From NCBI GenBank assembly GCA_964539115.1, contig CAZIHY010000091.1:1-8332 (forward strand): a stretch of DNA of 8,332 bases, read 5' to 3'. Under the pieces are notes generated by a model that saw nothing but the letters and a program-made list of their open reading frames with translations, did not search any database and was not told the origin of the DNA. Below, in pieces: positions 1 through 5,933 of the stretch (positions within the stretch are counted from its first letter, which is position 1; the number at the start of each line of letters is the position of its first letter). The position numbers and the translations under genes are program-made. This DNA comes from CAKSXP01 sp964539115. GTDB lineage: Bacteria > Bacillota > Clostridia > Oscillospirales > Oscillospiraceae.

Positions 1-9
1 CCGTTTTAT

Positions 10-28
10 CGTTCTATACTATAGAACG
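10..28. repeat. Perfect 9-bp inverted repeat, operator-like
   Basis: CGTTCTATA, one central C, then TATAGAACG: both arms match perfectly. It lies beyond the 3' end of the putative anti-sigma gene and is not followed by a T-run on either strand, so it does not look like an intrinsic terminator. Its size and symmetry suit a dimeric repressor site belonging to a gene left of the window. The regulator is unknown and the operator role is inferred. Confidence 0.4.
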
Positions 29-68
29 GAGGAAGAGTGTGAAATCTTACACCTGATTTAAATTTTTT

Positions 69-767
69 TTATTTTTTTTCGACGGTTATGTTTTCGGCGA
101 TGCGGAGTATCGTGTCGTTATCCAGATTACCGGCAATACTCAGCATAATGTTGTATTCCTCGTCTACCCAAATCAGAACGCGGGTATCATCATCTACGTT
201 CTCCGGATAGAAGTCTGCTTCGATTCCGTTTATCTGTACTTTCTCTATGACCTGACCGGGCTTTGTGATTATCTGCATTTGAGAGTCGCTTGTATAGCTA
301 TAATCAAAAGCAAAACCTGTCATGCCGGTTTCATCCAAATAGAAAGCTCCACAACCATACTCCTCGTCATAAGATTCGATCAGCTCCAGACCCTCGGGTA
401 TCCACGTTAATACATAGGACGGTTTCCCCATGGTGTCATGCTCATCGACGAGCCTGTAGACGACAATGTTGTCAAAAACTTCCCTTATCCATTTTACAGC
501 CGCCGCGCGCGCATCGGTGTCTATTGCAAGCCACACGCTCAGGCTGATGAGTATCGCGAGAAATACAGCGGCGACATTCTTTATGATTCCACGGCTTCTG
601 AGTTTTTTCTTTTCCAGCGCGAAGAGCGGCTCCATTTTGCGATCAAACCGCTCCGAAAACCTGTGTTCATTGCAATCTTCCGGCTCCGGAAGGGAGGACA
701 TAAACGCCTCGTGCGACAGGGCAGCGGCAACTTTCAGCTCCGCTTCGGAAAATAGAAAGCTATACAT
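69..767 (-). CDS. DUF4367-domain membrane protein, probable anti-sigma factor
   Basis: 232 residues. The N-terminal about 60 residues are charged and presumably cytoplasmic. One membrane segment lies at about 62-82 (NVAAVFLAILISLSVWLAID). The C-terminal part, about 118-229, resembles the DUF4367 domain (YVLTWIPEGLELIES near its start) and should lie outside the membrane. Proteins of this layout paired with ECF sigma factors are typically anti-sigma factors that hold the sigma until an envelope signal arrives. The ATG at 767 was chosen because GGGAGG sits 9 nt upstream; a longer TTG-started reading from 788 would skip this site. The start overlaps the sigma gene's end by 8 nt (ATGTATAG), indicating translational coupling. 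The anti-sigma role rests on layout and context; the N-terminal segment is not a recognisable zinc-binding anti-sigma domain. No terminator is evident downstream. Confidence 0.8.
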   Translation of the reverse strand: MYSFLFSEAELKVAAALSHEAFMSSLPEPEDCNEHRFSERFDRKMEPLFALEKKKLRSRGIIKNVAAVFLAILISLSVWLAIDTDARAAAVKWIREVFDNIVVYRLVDEHDTMGKPSYVLTWIPEGLELIESYDEEYGCGAFYLDETGMTGFAFDYSYTSDSQMQIITKPGQVIEKVQINGIEADFYPENVDDDTRVLIWVDEEYNIMLSIAGNLDNDTILRIAENITVEKK

Positions 768-1284
768 TAGCCATATCCTCCCTATCAATTATTTCTTTCA
801 GCCTGTTTTTGGCGCGCCATATGAGCGTCTGCACGGCGCCCGTTTTCATGTCAAGCATATCCGCAATCTCCCTTGAGCTGTAACCGTGAACATAGCGCAG
901 AAACAGCACTTCACGGTATCGTGCGGGAAGCTGTGACATGGCCTCGGCAAGCCCGTTGCCGCCGGGCATCGGGAACTCGATTCCGCCTATCTCGTCCTCG
1001 TAGGCGGTTTCGGAAGCTCTTGACTTGGCGCGCAGCATATCTATCGCTTTCCGCTCAACTATTATAACGACGTAGGACCGCGTTTTCTTACACTCGACTT
1101 CCGAAATTTTATTCAAATTTTTTATTATGGAAAGAAAGGCCTGATGCACTGCGTCCTCTGCGTCCTCCGCGTTATGTAAGATCTTATTCGCAACGTAAAA
1201 CATCAGTCCCCTATAGAGCGTATACAATTCTTCAAATTTTGATTTTTCTTCAGGGACGTCAATCATTTGAAGATAGATCAGCAC
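760..1284 (-). CDS. ECF-type sigma-70 family RNA polymerase sigma factor
   Basis: 174 residues, a normal ECF length. Region 2 spans about 20-88 (YRGLMFYVANKILHNAEDAE, then DAVHQAF) and contacts core polymerase and the -10 element. Region 4 spans about 112-166, with the helix-turn-helix YSSREIADMLDMKTGAVQTL that reads the -35 element; there is no region 1 or 3. It should direct polymerase to a small regulon when released by the membrane protein encoded by the overlapping downstream gene. Start: GTG at 1284 with AGG 9 nt upstream, giving the MLIYLQMID N-terminus that fits relatives as I recall them. ATG at 1266 is possible but lacks a ribosome site. The gene begins 37 bp after the CatA-like gene with no terminator between, so it may be read from that gene's promoter. 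Its target promoters cannot be deduced here. Confidence 0.88.
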   Translation of the reverse strand: MLIYLQMIDVPEEKSKFEELYTLYRGLMFYVANKILHNAEDAEDAVHQAFLSIIKNLNKISEVECKKTRSYVVIIVERKAIDMLRAKSRASETAYEDEIGGIEFPMPGGNGLAEAMSQLPARYREVLFLRYVHGYSSREIADMLDMKTGAVQTLIWRAKNRLKEIIDREDMANV

Positions 1285-1321
1285 ATTGCAGCACCTGCCT
1301 TTTGGGGGGATCCGAAAAAGT

Positions 1322-1945
1322 TTAGAATTCGTTCAGCCGCTGCTGAAGAGCGTTATAAAACCTGCCGACATGATAACCGTCCATCAGGCCGTGGTGCACC
1401 TGAACGGAAAAATTCAGCGTGGTTTTTCCGTTCTCGGTCGTGTATTTGCCCCATGACATCTTTGGGTTAGAGTCGCGCCCGACCTTGCGTATCGTGCGGA
1501 CAAAGTGGGTGTAATCTATCCATGGAATGCAGGAAAAATTGACGATATCGCGGCGGTGCTCGATGTCCAGCGTGTCGGCGGCGGCAGGATCGTCGGCTAT
1601 GCGGCGGAGCTCGCGGCAGAATTTATGTATATCCTCCGTGTCCGGACCCTTAAGCATGACAAAAAGCTCCTCACCGTGGCGCAGATGCGTCAGAATGGGG
1701 GTGTTCTTTTCTATTACAAAAGGCCCCTCGTCATCAAAGCGGTAGCGGAAGTTCAGAATGGAATCCGCGGTCTTGACAGCTGTGAAAGCCAGCGCGAAAT
1801 AAAAGGACAGCCCTTCCCGCCGGGTAACATCCAGCAGGCGGGAGACGTCCACACGGGAGCCTATGTTTATATAGGGGAATTCAACGTCCAGATAATTCGT
1901 GAAGATGGAGGTGCGGTTCCAGGTGCTCATGTCAATCCTTTGCAT
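1322..1945 (-). CDS. Chloramphenicol acetyltransferase-like (CatA family) O-acetyltransferase
   Basis: 207 residues, close to the 210-220 of type A chloramphenicol acetyltransferases. The N-terminal IDMSTWNR matches the family's ID-x-S-x-W opening. The C-terminus has WGKYTTENGKTTL and then QVHHGLMDGYHVGRF, the active-site block in which the second His (about residue 185) is the general base and Asp189 supports it. The family transfers acetyl from acetyl-CoA to a hydroxyl and works as a cytosolic trimer. One deviation: the residue after HH is Gly where Ser or Ala is usual. The start at 1945 follows GGGAG 12 nt upstream and lies inside the transcript; a longer reading from GTG at 1996 would overlap the promoter. 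Many chromosomal Clostridia members have untested substrates, so resistance to chloramphenicol should not be assumed. The sigma/anti-sigma pair follows on the same strand. Confidence 0.88.
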   Translation of the reverse strand: MQRIDMSTWNRTSIFTNYLDVEFPYINIGSRVDVSRLLDVTRREGLSFYFALAFTAVKTADSILNFRYRFDDEGPFVIEKNTPILTHLRHGEELFVMLKGPDTEDIHKFCRELRRIADDPAAADTLDIEHRRDIVNFSCIPWIDYTHFVRTIRKVGRDSNPKMSWGKYTTENGKTTLNFSVQVHHGLMDGYHVGRFYNALQQRLNEF

Positions 1946-1986
1946 AGTTGCTCTTATCTCCCAAGTGATAGTTCTTTTGTGCTTTA

Positions 1987-2015
1987 ATATTATCACATAA
2001 CACCTCCACGTTCAA
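1987..2015 (-). promoter_or_regulatory. Sigma-A-like promoter for the CatA-like gene
   Basis: On the minus strand, TTGAAC (2015-2010) and TAATAT (1992-1987) are separated by 17 nt; each matches consensus at four of six positions. An overlapping TGTGATAAT (extended -10 style) is an alternative reading. The predicted RNA start near 1981 leaves a leader of about 35 nt before ATG 1945. The promoter is back to back with that of the GNAT gene, the -35 boxes being 25 bp apart. Confidence 0.6.
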
Positions 2016-2040
2016 GGCTCGCTCGGGGTAGCGCGGAGCG

Positions 2041-2069
2041 TTGCAACGGGGCGGCTGGAATGGTATAAT
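2041..2069 (+). promoter_or_regulatory. Sigma-A-like promoter for the GNAT gene
   Basis: TTGCAA (2041-2046) is followed after 17 nt by a perfect TATAAT (2064-2069). RNA should start near 2076, giving a short leader that contains GGAGG at 2086-2090, 8 nt before ATG 2099. Confidence 0.75.
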
Positions 2070-2098
2070 CAAATCAACAAATTCCGGAGGAAACAGAT

Positions 2099-2632
2099 AT
2101 GATAAGAAAATCACAGGCGCAGGATATTGACAGGATCGCCGAAATATATTCCGCTATCCACGATGAGGAGGAGAGCGGTCGTGCATCCACGGGCTGGATC
2201 CGGGGCGTATATCCGGTAAGGCAGACCGCGCTGGATGCGCTGGGCAGGGGGGACCTGTTTGTCAAAGAAGACGGCGGGAAGGTCGTTGCCGCCGGTATAA
2301 TAAATCAGATACAGGTTCCTGAATATGCGGACTGCAAATGGGAGCATGAGGCCCCGGCCGAACAGGTGATGGTGCTGCACACGTTGGTGGTCGACCCGTA
2401 TACCAAGGGCCGCGGCTATGGAAGCGCATTTGTCAGGTTTTATGAGCAGTATGCTATGGAGAACGGCTGCCCGTATCTCAGGATGGACACAAATGAAAGA
2501 AACACATCCGCCAGAAAACTGTATGCAAAGCTCGGCTATCGTGAGCCGGGAGTTGTTTTCTGCGAATTCAACGGTATTCCGAATGTGCGGCTGGTGTGCT
2601 TGGAGAAAAGCCTCGCGGACTTGGAGAAATAA
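2099..2632 (+). CDS. GNAT family N-acetyltransferase
   Basis: 177 residues covering a single GNAT fold. Motif A (the acetyl-CoA pyrophosphate loop) is at about 93-113: LHTLVVDPYTKGRGYGSAF, with the R/K-G-x-G-x-G/A-type loop KGRGYG at 103-108. Motif B, with its typical aromatic end, is ARKLYAKLGYRE at 138-149. The enzyme moves acetyl from acetyl-CoA to an amine; the acceptor could be a small molecule or a protein and is not indicated. Related proteins with the TGWIRGVYP segment are, as I recall, common in gut Firmicutes but uncharacterised. ATG 2099 is preceded by GGAGG at 8 nt. The gene appears monocistronic: it has its own promoter and a terminator directly at its stop codon. It is divergent from the CatA-like gene, but nothing shows a shared function. 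Confidence 0.9.
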   Translation: MIRKSQAQDIDRIAEIYSAIHDEEESGRASTGWIRGVYPVRQTALDALGRGDLFVKEDGGKVVAAGIINQIQVPEYADCKWEHEAPAEQVMVLHTLVVDPYTKGRGYGSAFVRFYEQYAMENGCPYLRMDTNERNTSARKLYAKLGYREPGVVFCEFNGIPNVRLVCLEKSLADLEK

Positions 2633-2663
2633 AAAGAGACCGGAAAAATCCGGTCTCTTTTTT
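2631..2663. terminator. Bidirectional intrinsic terminator between GNAT gene and ABC operon
   Basis: GAGACCGG (2636-2643) pairs with CCGGTCTC (2650-2657) around the loop AAAAAT. It is flanked by A5 on the left and T6 on the right, so both strands give a stem followed by a U-run. It overlaps the GNAT stop codon and lies 12 bp past the ABC ATPase stop, so it should end both converging transcripts. Confidence 0.92.
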
Positions 2664-2675
2664 GTATTATGAAGT

Positions 2676-3479
2676 TCAGGAAAGGATCATACGGTCGTTT
2701 GCAAAGGTTCCGCCGCTGGCCTCGCCGAACTTGGCAAGAAGATCCGCAACAGTCAGAGATTTTTTCTCGTCTCCGGAAACGTCATATATTATACGGCCCT
2801 CATGCATCATGACGAGCCTGTTTCCGTGCGCGATGGCGTCCTTCATGTTGTGAGTCACCATCAGAGCAGTGAGACCGTGTTCAGAGATTATCTTGTCGGA
2901 GAGTAAAAGAACTTTTTCGGCGGTCTTGGGGTCGAGCGCAGCTGTGTGCTCGTCAAGAAGCAGCAGCTTGGGGCGCTGTATCGCCGCCATCAAAAGAGTT
3001 ATCGCCTGGCGCTGTCCGCCGGAGAGAAGGCCGACCTTGGCAGTCATGCGGTTTTCAAGGCCCAGATCAAGCGACGCGAGCATATTGCGGTATTCCTCGC
3101 GCTCGGCACTGGTTATACCCCAGCGCAGTGTGCGGCGTTTTCCGCGCCGTGCGGCGACCGCCATGTTGTCCTCGATGGACATTGTCGCCGCGGTCCCCGT
3201 CATAGGATCCTGAAAGACCCGGCCAAGATACTTCGCGCGCTTAAACTCGGAGAGGCGTGTCACATTGACGCCGTCTATGATGATATCGCCGTCGTCGACG
3301 TCCCAGACACCTGCGATAGCGTTGAGCGTGGTGGATTTTCCGGCGCCGTTTCCGCCGATTATTGTGACGAAATCACCATCGTTCAGACAGAGGTCAACTC
3401 CGTCGAGCGCGACTTTTTCGTTTATTGTTCCTGAGTTAAAGGTCTTTCGGACGTTCTTAACTTCCAGCATATAGCTCAT
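2676..3479 (-). CDS. ABC importer ATP-binding protein (TrpZ-like, COG1101 type)
   Basis: 267 residues with every nucleotide-binding element: Walker A GGNGAGKST (42-50), Q-loop Gln90 in VFQDP, signature LLSGGQRQA (151-159), Walker B LLLLDE (172-177, catalytic Glu177), D-loop around ALDP, and switch His210 in VTHN. It hydrolyses ATP at the inner membrane face to power uptake by the permease encoded just upstream. Its start codon overlaps the permease stop as ATGA (3479-3476), so translation is coupled. The ATPase resembles the branched-chain amino acid/ribose-type partner of PF04392 lipoproteins. In Streptococcus this gene trio has been named trpXYZ, for aromatic amino acid uptake. Transport function is firm; the substrate is inferred. 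Confidence 0.93.
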   Translation of the reverse strand: MSYMLEVKNVRKTFNSGTINEKVALDGVDLCLNDGDFVTIIGGNGAGKSTTLNAIAGVWDVDDGDIIIDGVNVTRLSEFKRAKYLGRVFQDPMTGTAATMSIEDNMAVAARRGKRRTLRWGITSAEREEYRNMLASLDLGLENRMTAKVGLLSGGQRQAITLLMAAIQRPKLLLLDEHTAALDPKTAEKVLLLSDKIISEHGLTALMVTHNMKDAIAHGNRLVMMHEGRIIYDVSGDEKKSLTVADLLAKFGEASGGTFANDRMILS

Positions 3480-4429
3480 TTCTTGACCGCCCCCTTACGT
3501 TTTCTCACGTACTTTTGCTTGAGATATGGCACAGCAAGGAAGCAGGCGACAACGACAGCGGAGAAGAGCTTCATATAATCGGAAGGCATCTTGAACCAGA
3601 GAACAAGTGCTATTACGACATAGTAGAGTATAGCGCCGACGCAGACAGCGCCCATTGTAAAGGCGAAGCCAAATTTGCTCTTGTCGCAAAGCTTGGAGAA
3701 GAGCACCTCGCCGATAATGACGGCGGCAAGGCCGATGACGATAGCGCCGCGGCCCATGTTAACGTCAGCTGCGCCCTGATACTGTGCATAGAGGCCGCCG
3801 CTGAGTCCGACAAGGCCATTGGAGAGCATGAGGGCAAGTATTTTCGTGAAGTTCGTATTAATGCCCTGCGCTCTGGACATATTCGGATTGCAGCCGGTAG
3901 CTCGTATGGAACTGCCCAGTTCAGTGCCGAAGAACCAATATAGTATGGCTATAAGGACGATGATACCGATGATAAGAAAAGCAAAAAAGCCAATACGGGT
4001 CGAGGTGTCGCCCGTAACATATCTGAGCGAGGCCACGAGACGGTATTGGTCAACATTGATCGCCTGGTTTGACTTGCCCATGATCGCTAGATTTATTGAA
4101 TACAATGAAATCTGCGTAAGGATTCCGGCAAGGATACCGGGAATTCCAAGGGCCGTGTGCAGCAGGCCGGTTATAAGTCCGGCGGCCATACCGGCCAGGA
4201 ACGCGAACAAAAGGGCAAGAGCCGGGTCGACTCCGCCGCGAATGAGCATAACGGCGACCGCGCCGCCGGTTGCGAGAGAGCCGTCGACAGTCAGATCGGC
4301 AAAGTCGAGAAGACGAAAAGTTATATAAACGCCAAGAGCCATGACGCCCCAAATGAGGCCCTGCGCGACATTGCCGGGCAGGGCTCTCATAAGCGTCATG
4401 GGATCAAGTGATGCGAAGTATTGAAGCAT
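3476..4429 (-). CDS. ABC importer permease (TrpY-like, BPD_transp_2 family)
   Basis: 317 residues, almost entirely hydrophobic, with about eight to nine membrane spans (for instance near 19-40, 67-90, 140-165 and 255-283) and a basic C-terminus (KQKYVRKRKGAVKK). The segment RLLDFADLTVDGSLATGGA at about 39-57 is typical of the permease that accompanies PF04392 binding proteins (COG4120). Two copies would form the translocation path. ATG 4429 lies 4 nt after the binding-protein stop. The ribosome site is weak (GGGTTGATC), which fits re-initiation or coupling; internal Met codons at residues 11 and 14 are possible alternatives. Transport role is secure; the cargo, probably an aromatic or other hydrophobic amino acid, is inferred from the gene trio. 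Confidence 0.92.
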   Translation of the reverse strand: MLQYFASLDPMTLMRALPGNVAQGLIWGVMALGVYITFRLLDFADLTVDGSLATGGAVAVMLIRGGVDPALALLFAFLAGMAAGLITGLLHTALGIPGILAGILTQISLYSINLAIMGKSNQAINVDQYRLVASLRYVTGDTSTRIGFFAFLIIGIIVLIAILYWFFGTELGSSIRATGCNPNMSRAQGINTNFTKILALMLSNGLVGLSGGLYAQYQGAADVNMGRGAIVIGLAAVIIGEVLFSKLCDKSKFGFAFTMGAVCVGAILYYVVIALVLWFKMPSDYMKLFSAVVVACFLAVPYLKQKYVRKRKGAVKK

Positions 4430-4433
4430 TCGA

Positions 4434-5495
4434 TCAACCCATTTCTATTGCGATATAATCCTCCGGTACTGTGATATTGAGAGCTTCGCAGAGGACGGGA
4501 TTGTATTCCTTAGTGACTTGGGGGGCATACTCTATCTCCATGGTGGAGACGTCAGCACCGTTTACGAGGATCTCGTAAGCCATCTGGCCGGCGCGGTAGC
4601 CGATGTCATAGTAGCTGATGGAAAGGGTGGCAACGCCGCAGCCCGTGCAGATGCCTTCCTCGCCGGCGATGATGGGAATTCCGGCAGGCTGGCAGATGTT
4701 GTTGATGACTTCGGTGGCGGCAGCCATGGTGTTGTCAGTCGGGATGTAGAGAACATCGCACTCAGCGATGGCGGCGTTCACGACAGACTGGATCTCGTTG
4801 GAATCAGCAGCAGTGAACTCGGCATAAGCAATGCCGTCAGCCTCAAGAGCCTGGGAGAAGATCTTGGCTTGATATGCGGAGTTGGGCTCGGCGGAGCAGT
4901 ATACGATACCGACCTTCTGAACCTCGGGGAAGAGCTCGACAAGCATTGCCTCCTGCTCGTCTATCGGGGCCAGGTCGCTGGTGCCGGAGATGTTGGAACC
5001 GGTAGCGCCGGTCCAATCGGTGATGTCAAGCGCGGTCGCATAGTCGGTGATGGAGGTGCCGAGGATGGGGATGGTGTTGGTCGCTGCAGCTGCGCACTGC
5101 AGAGCGGTTGTCGCGTTGGCAAGGATCAGATCAACGTTGGCTGCAACGAAGTTGTTGCTGATGGTTGCGCAGTTGGTCTGCTCGCCCTGACCGTTCTGAA
5201 GGTCGAAGACAACGTTCTCTTCGCCGAAGAGCTCCTTGCAGGCGTCCATAAAGCCTTCGGAAGCGGCGTCGAGAGCGGCATGCTCAAGCTGCTGAACGAT
5301 ACCGATGTTGTAAACAACGGCAGGCTCGTCAGCAGGCTCGTCAGCGGGCTCGTCGGCGGGCTCAGTAGCGGGAGCATCAGTAGGATCGGTCGCGGCAGGA
5401 GCGTTAGTGGGCTCCGAGTCGCCGGTATTTCCGCATCCCACAAACAGAGCTGCCAGCATGAGACAGGCAAGGATGATGGAAAGAACTTTTTTCAT
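4434..5495 (-). CDS. ABC importer substrate-binding lipoprotein (TrpX-like, PF04392)
   Basis: 353 residues. The signal sequence MKKVLSIILACLMLAALFVG ends before Cys21, the likely lipidated residue; C11 is a less likely candidate. A low-complexity Pro/Ala/Asp/Glu/Thr linker (about 23-60) then joins the anchor to the binding fold. That fold begins YNIGIVQQLEHAALDAASEG and ends near EDYIAIEMG, typical of PF04392/COG2984. The internal VQKVGIVYCSAEPNSAYQAK marks the second lobe. The protein should capture the ligand outside the membrane for the permease encoded next. S. pneumoniae TrpX of this family binds tryptophan or phenylalanine, but other members may differ, so the cargo is inferred. GAGG lies 8 nt before ATG 5495. 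It is the first gene of the operon, as usual for an abundantly needed binding protein. Confidence 0.92.
   Translation of the reverse strand: MKKVLSIILACLMLAALFVGCGNTGDSEPTNAPAATDPTDAPATEPADEPADEPADEPAVVYNIGIVQQLEHAALDAASEGFMDACKELFGEENVVFDLQNGQGEQTNCATISNNFVAANVDLILANATTALQCAAAATNTIPILGTSITDYATALDITDWTGATGSNISGTSDLAPIDEQEAMLVELFPEVQKVGIVYCSAEPNSAYQAKIFSQALEADGIAYAEFTAADSNEIQSVVNAAIAECDVLYIPTDNTMAAATEVINNICQPAGIPIIAGEEGICTGCGVATLSISYYDIGYRAGQMAYEILVNGADVSTMEIEYAPQVTKEYNPVLCEALNITVPEDYIAIEMG
5323..5370 (-). repeat. Four 12-bp tandem repeats encoding the acidic-proline linker
   Basis: Units of GGCTCGTCAGCA type occur at 5323, 5335, 5347 and 5359, the fourth being diverged. Read on the minus strand they give repeated A-D-E-P residues in the linker after the lipid anchor. 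The copy number could vary between strains without breaking the frame. Confidence 0.85.
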
Positions 5496-5520
5496 TTTTT
5501 CTACCTCGATTCTGAATTAT

Positions 5521-5549
5521 CGTTTACCCGCACTTTAAATCGGTGAACG
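5521..5549. promoter_or_regulatory. Imperfect inverted repeat in the ABC operon leader
   Basis: CGTTTACC (5521-5528) and GGTGAACG (5542-5549) match at seven of eight positions around a 13-nt centre. The repeat begins about 2 nt after the predicted RNA start, so it could be a repressor site or a 5' stem in the mRNA. There is no T-run, so it is not a terminator. Confidence 0.4.
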
Positions 5550-5557
5550 ACCTATAA

Positions 5558-5586
5558 AGTATACAACCGGCTTGATATGATTTCAA
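5558..5586 (-). promoter_or_regulatory. Sigma-A-like promoter of the ABC importer operon
   Basis: On the minus strand, TTGAAA (5586-5581) and TATACT (5563-5558) are separated by exactly 17 nt, each matching consensus at four or five of six positions. RNA should start near 5551, leaving a leader of about 55 nt, which is too short for a T-box or other large riboswitch. Confidence 0.75.
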
Positions 5587-5754
5587 TTGGCAAATTCCAC
5601 AAAGATAATCAGGTTTTCGTACATAGATTAGTTTTCGATGATATCGGCCTGTTATTCATATACGAGATTAAACTGTTGTATAAATCGGACATACTTTCTT
5701 GCCAGGCTTAATAGTATAAGAATGAACCATGCGCTGGCTCTATATAGGACAAGG

Positions 5755-5783
5755 TTGACAAGCTCAGAAATCTAAGTTATATT
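5755..5783 (+). promoter_or_regulatory. Consensus sigma-A promoter of the riboswitch-transporter unit
   Basis: A perfect TTGACA (5755-5760) is followed after 17 nt by TATATT (5778-5783). RNA should start near 5790, only a few nucleotides before the riboswitch P1 stem. Such a strong promoter fits control that acts after initiation, through the riboswitch. Confidence 0.88.
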
Positions 5784-5793
5784 AAAAAGACTT

Positions 5794-5884
5794 AAAAGGG
5801 AGTAGCTGCCGGTCGCGTCCGGTGCGTCTGCGTCAGGACGATGCCCGTTGGGCATTCGCAGCCGCATTAAATTGCAAGACTTTT
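5794..5884 (+). ncRNA. yybP-ykoY riboswitch (Mn2+ sensor)
   Basis: P1 is AAAAG (5794-5798) with CTTTT (5880-5884). Next comes the conserved loop GGAGTAGC (5799-5806) opposite GCAAGA (5874-5879), the family's hallmark. A short hairpin CCGG-TCGCGT-CCGG (5809-5822) follows. A long arm then pairs TGCGTCTGCG (5823-5832) with CGCAGCCGCA (5857-5866), with one mismatch. Above it is the second conserved loop, TCAGGACG (5833-5840), capped by ATGCCC/GGGCAT (5841-5855). In known members the two loops dock and bind Mn2+, which stabilises P1 and switches genes ON. Identification is from remembered consensus and hand folding, not a covariance search. Confidence 0.88.
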
Positions 5885-5914
5885 ATCGCATGGGCGGTAG
5901 GAGTCTGTTTTTTT
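5877..5914 (+). terminator. Riboswitch-controlled intrinsic terminator (expression platform)
   Basis: AGACTTTTA (5877-5885) pairs with TAGGAGTCT (5898-5906), nine pairs including two G-U, followed by G and seven T (5908-5914). The 5' arm contains the complete riboswitch P1 3' strand (5880-5884), so P1 and the terminator cannot form together. Ligand-stabilised P1 should therefore block termination, giving Mn2+-induced expression. The stem is weak, which suits a switchable terminator. Confidence 0.82.
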
Positions 5915-5933
5915 GTTGAAGGGAACGGGGAAA

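Noticed and set aside
37..52. GTGTGA/TTACAC hairpin before a T-rich run as a terminator on the plus strand
   Set aside because: The stem is short with a wobble, and about 10 bases separate it from the T-run; no plus-strand gene is visible to end here.
5323..5370. Short direct repeats considered as a CRISPR-like array
   Set aside because: Units are contiguous without spacers, 12 bp long, and encode a protein linker in frame.
4518..5546. 342-codon open frame on the plus strand opposite the binding-protein gene
   Set aside because: It is the antisense shadow of a clear lipoprotein gene. Its Gly/Val/Asp-rich composition has no fold-like pattern and it has no promoter or ribosome site.
5496..5790. 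T-box or other aromatic amino acid riboswitch for the ABC operon
   Set aside because: Looked for the T-box consensus on the minus strand and found none; the predicted transcript leader is only about 55 nt.
5913..5933. TTG start adding seven residues to the transporter
   Set aside because: The TTG lies inside the terminator T-run and has no ribosome site; ATG 5934 has AAGGGA 9 nt upstream.
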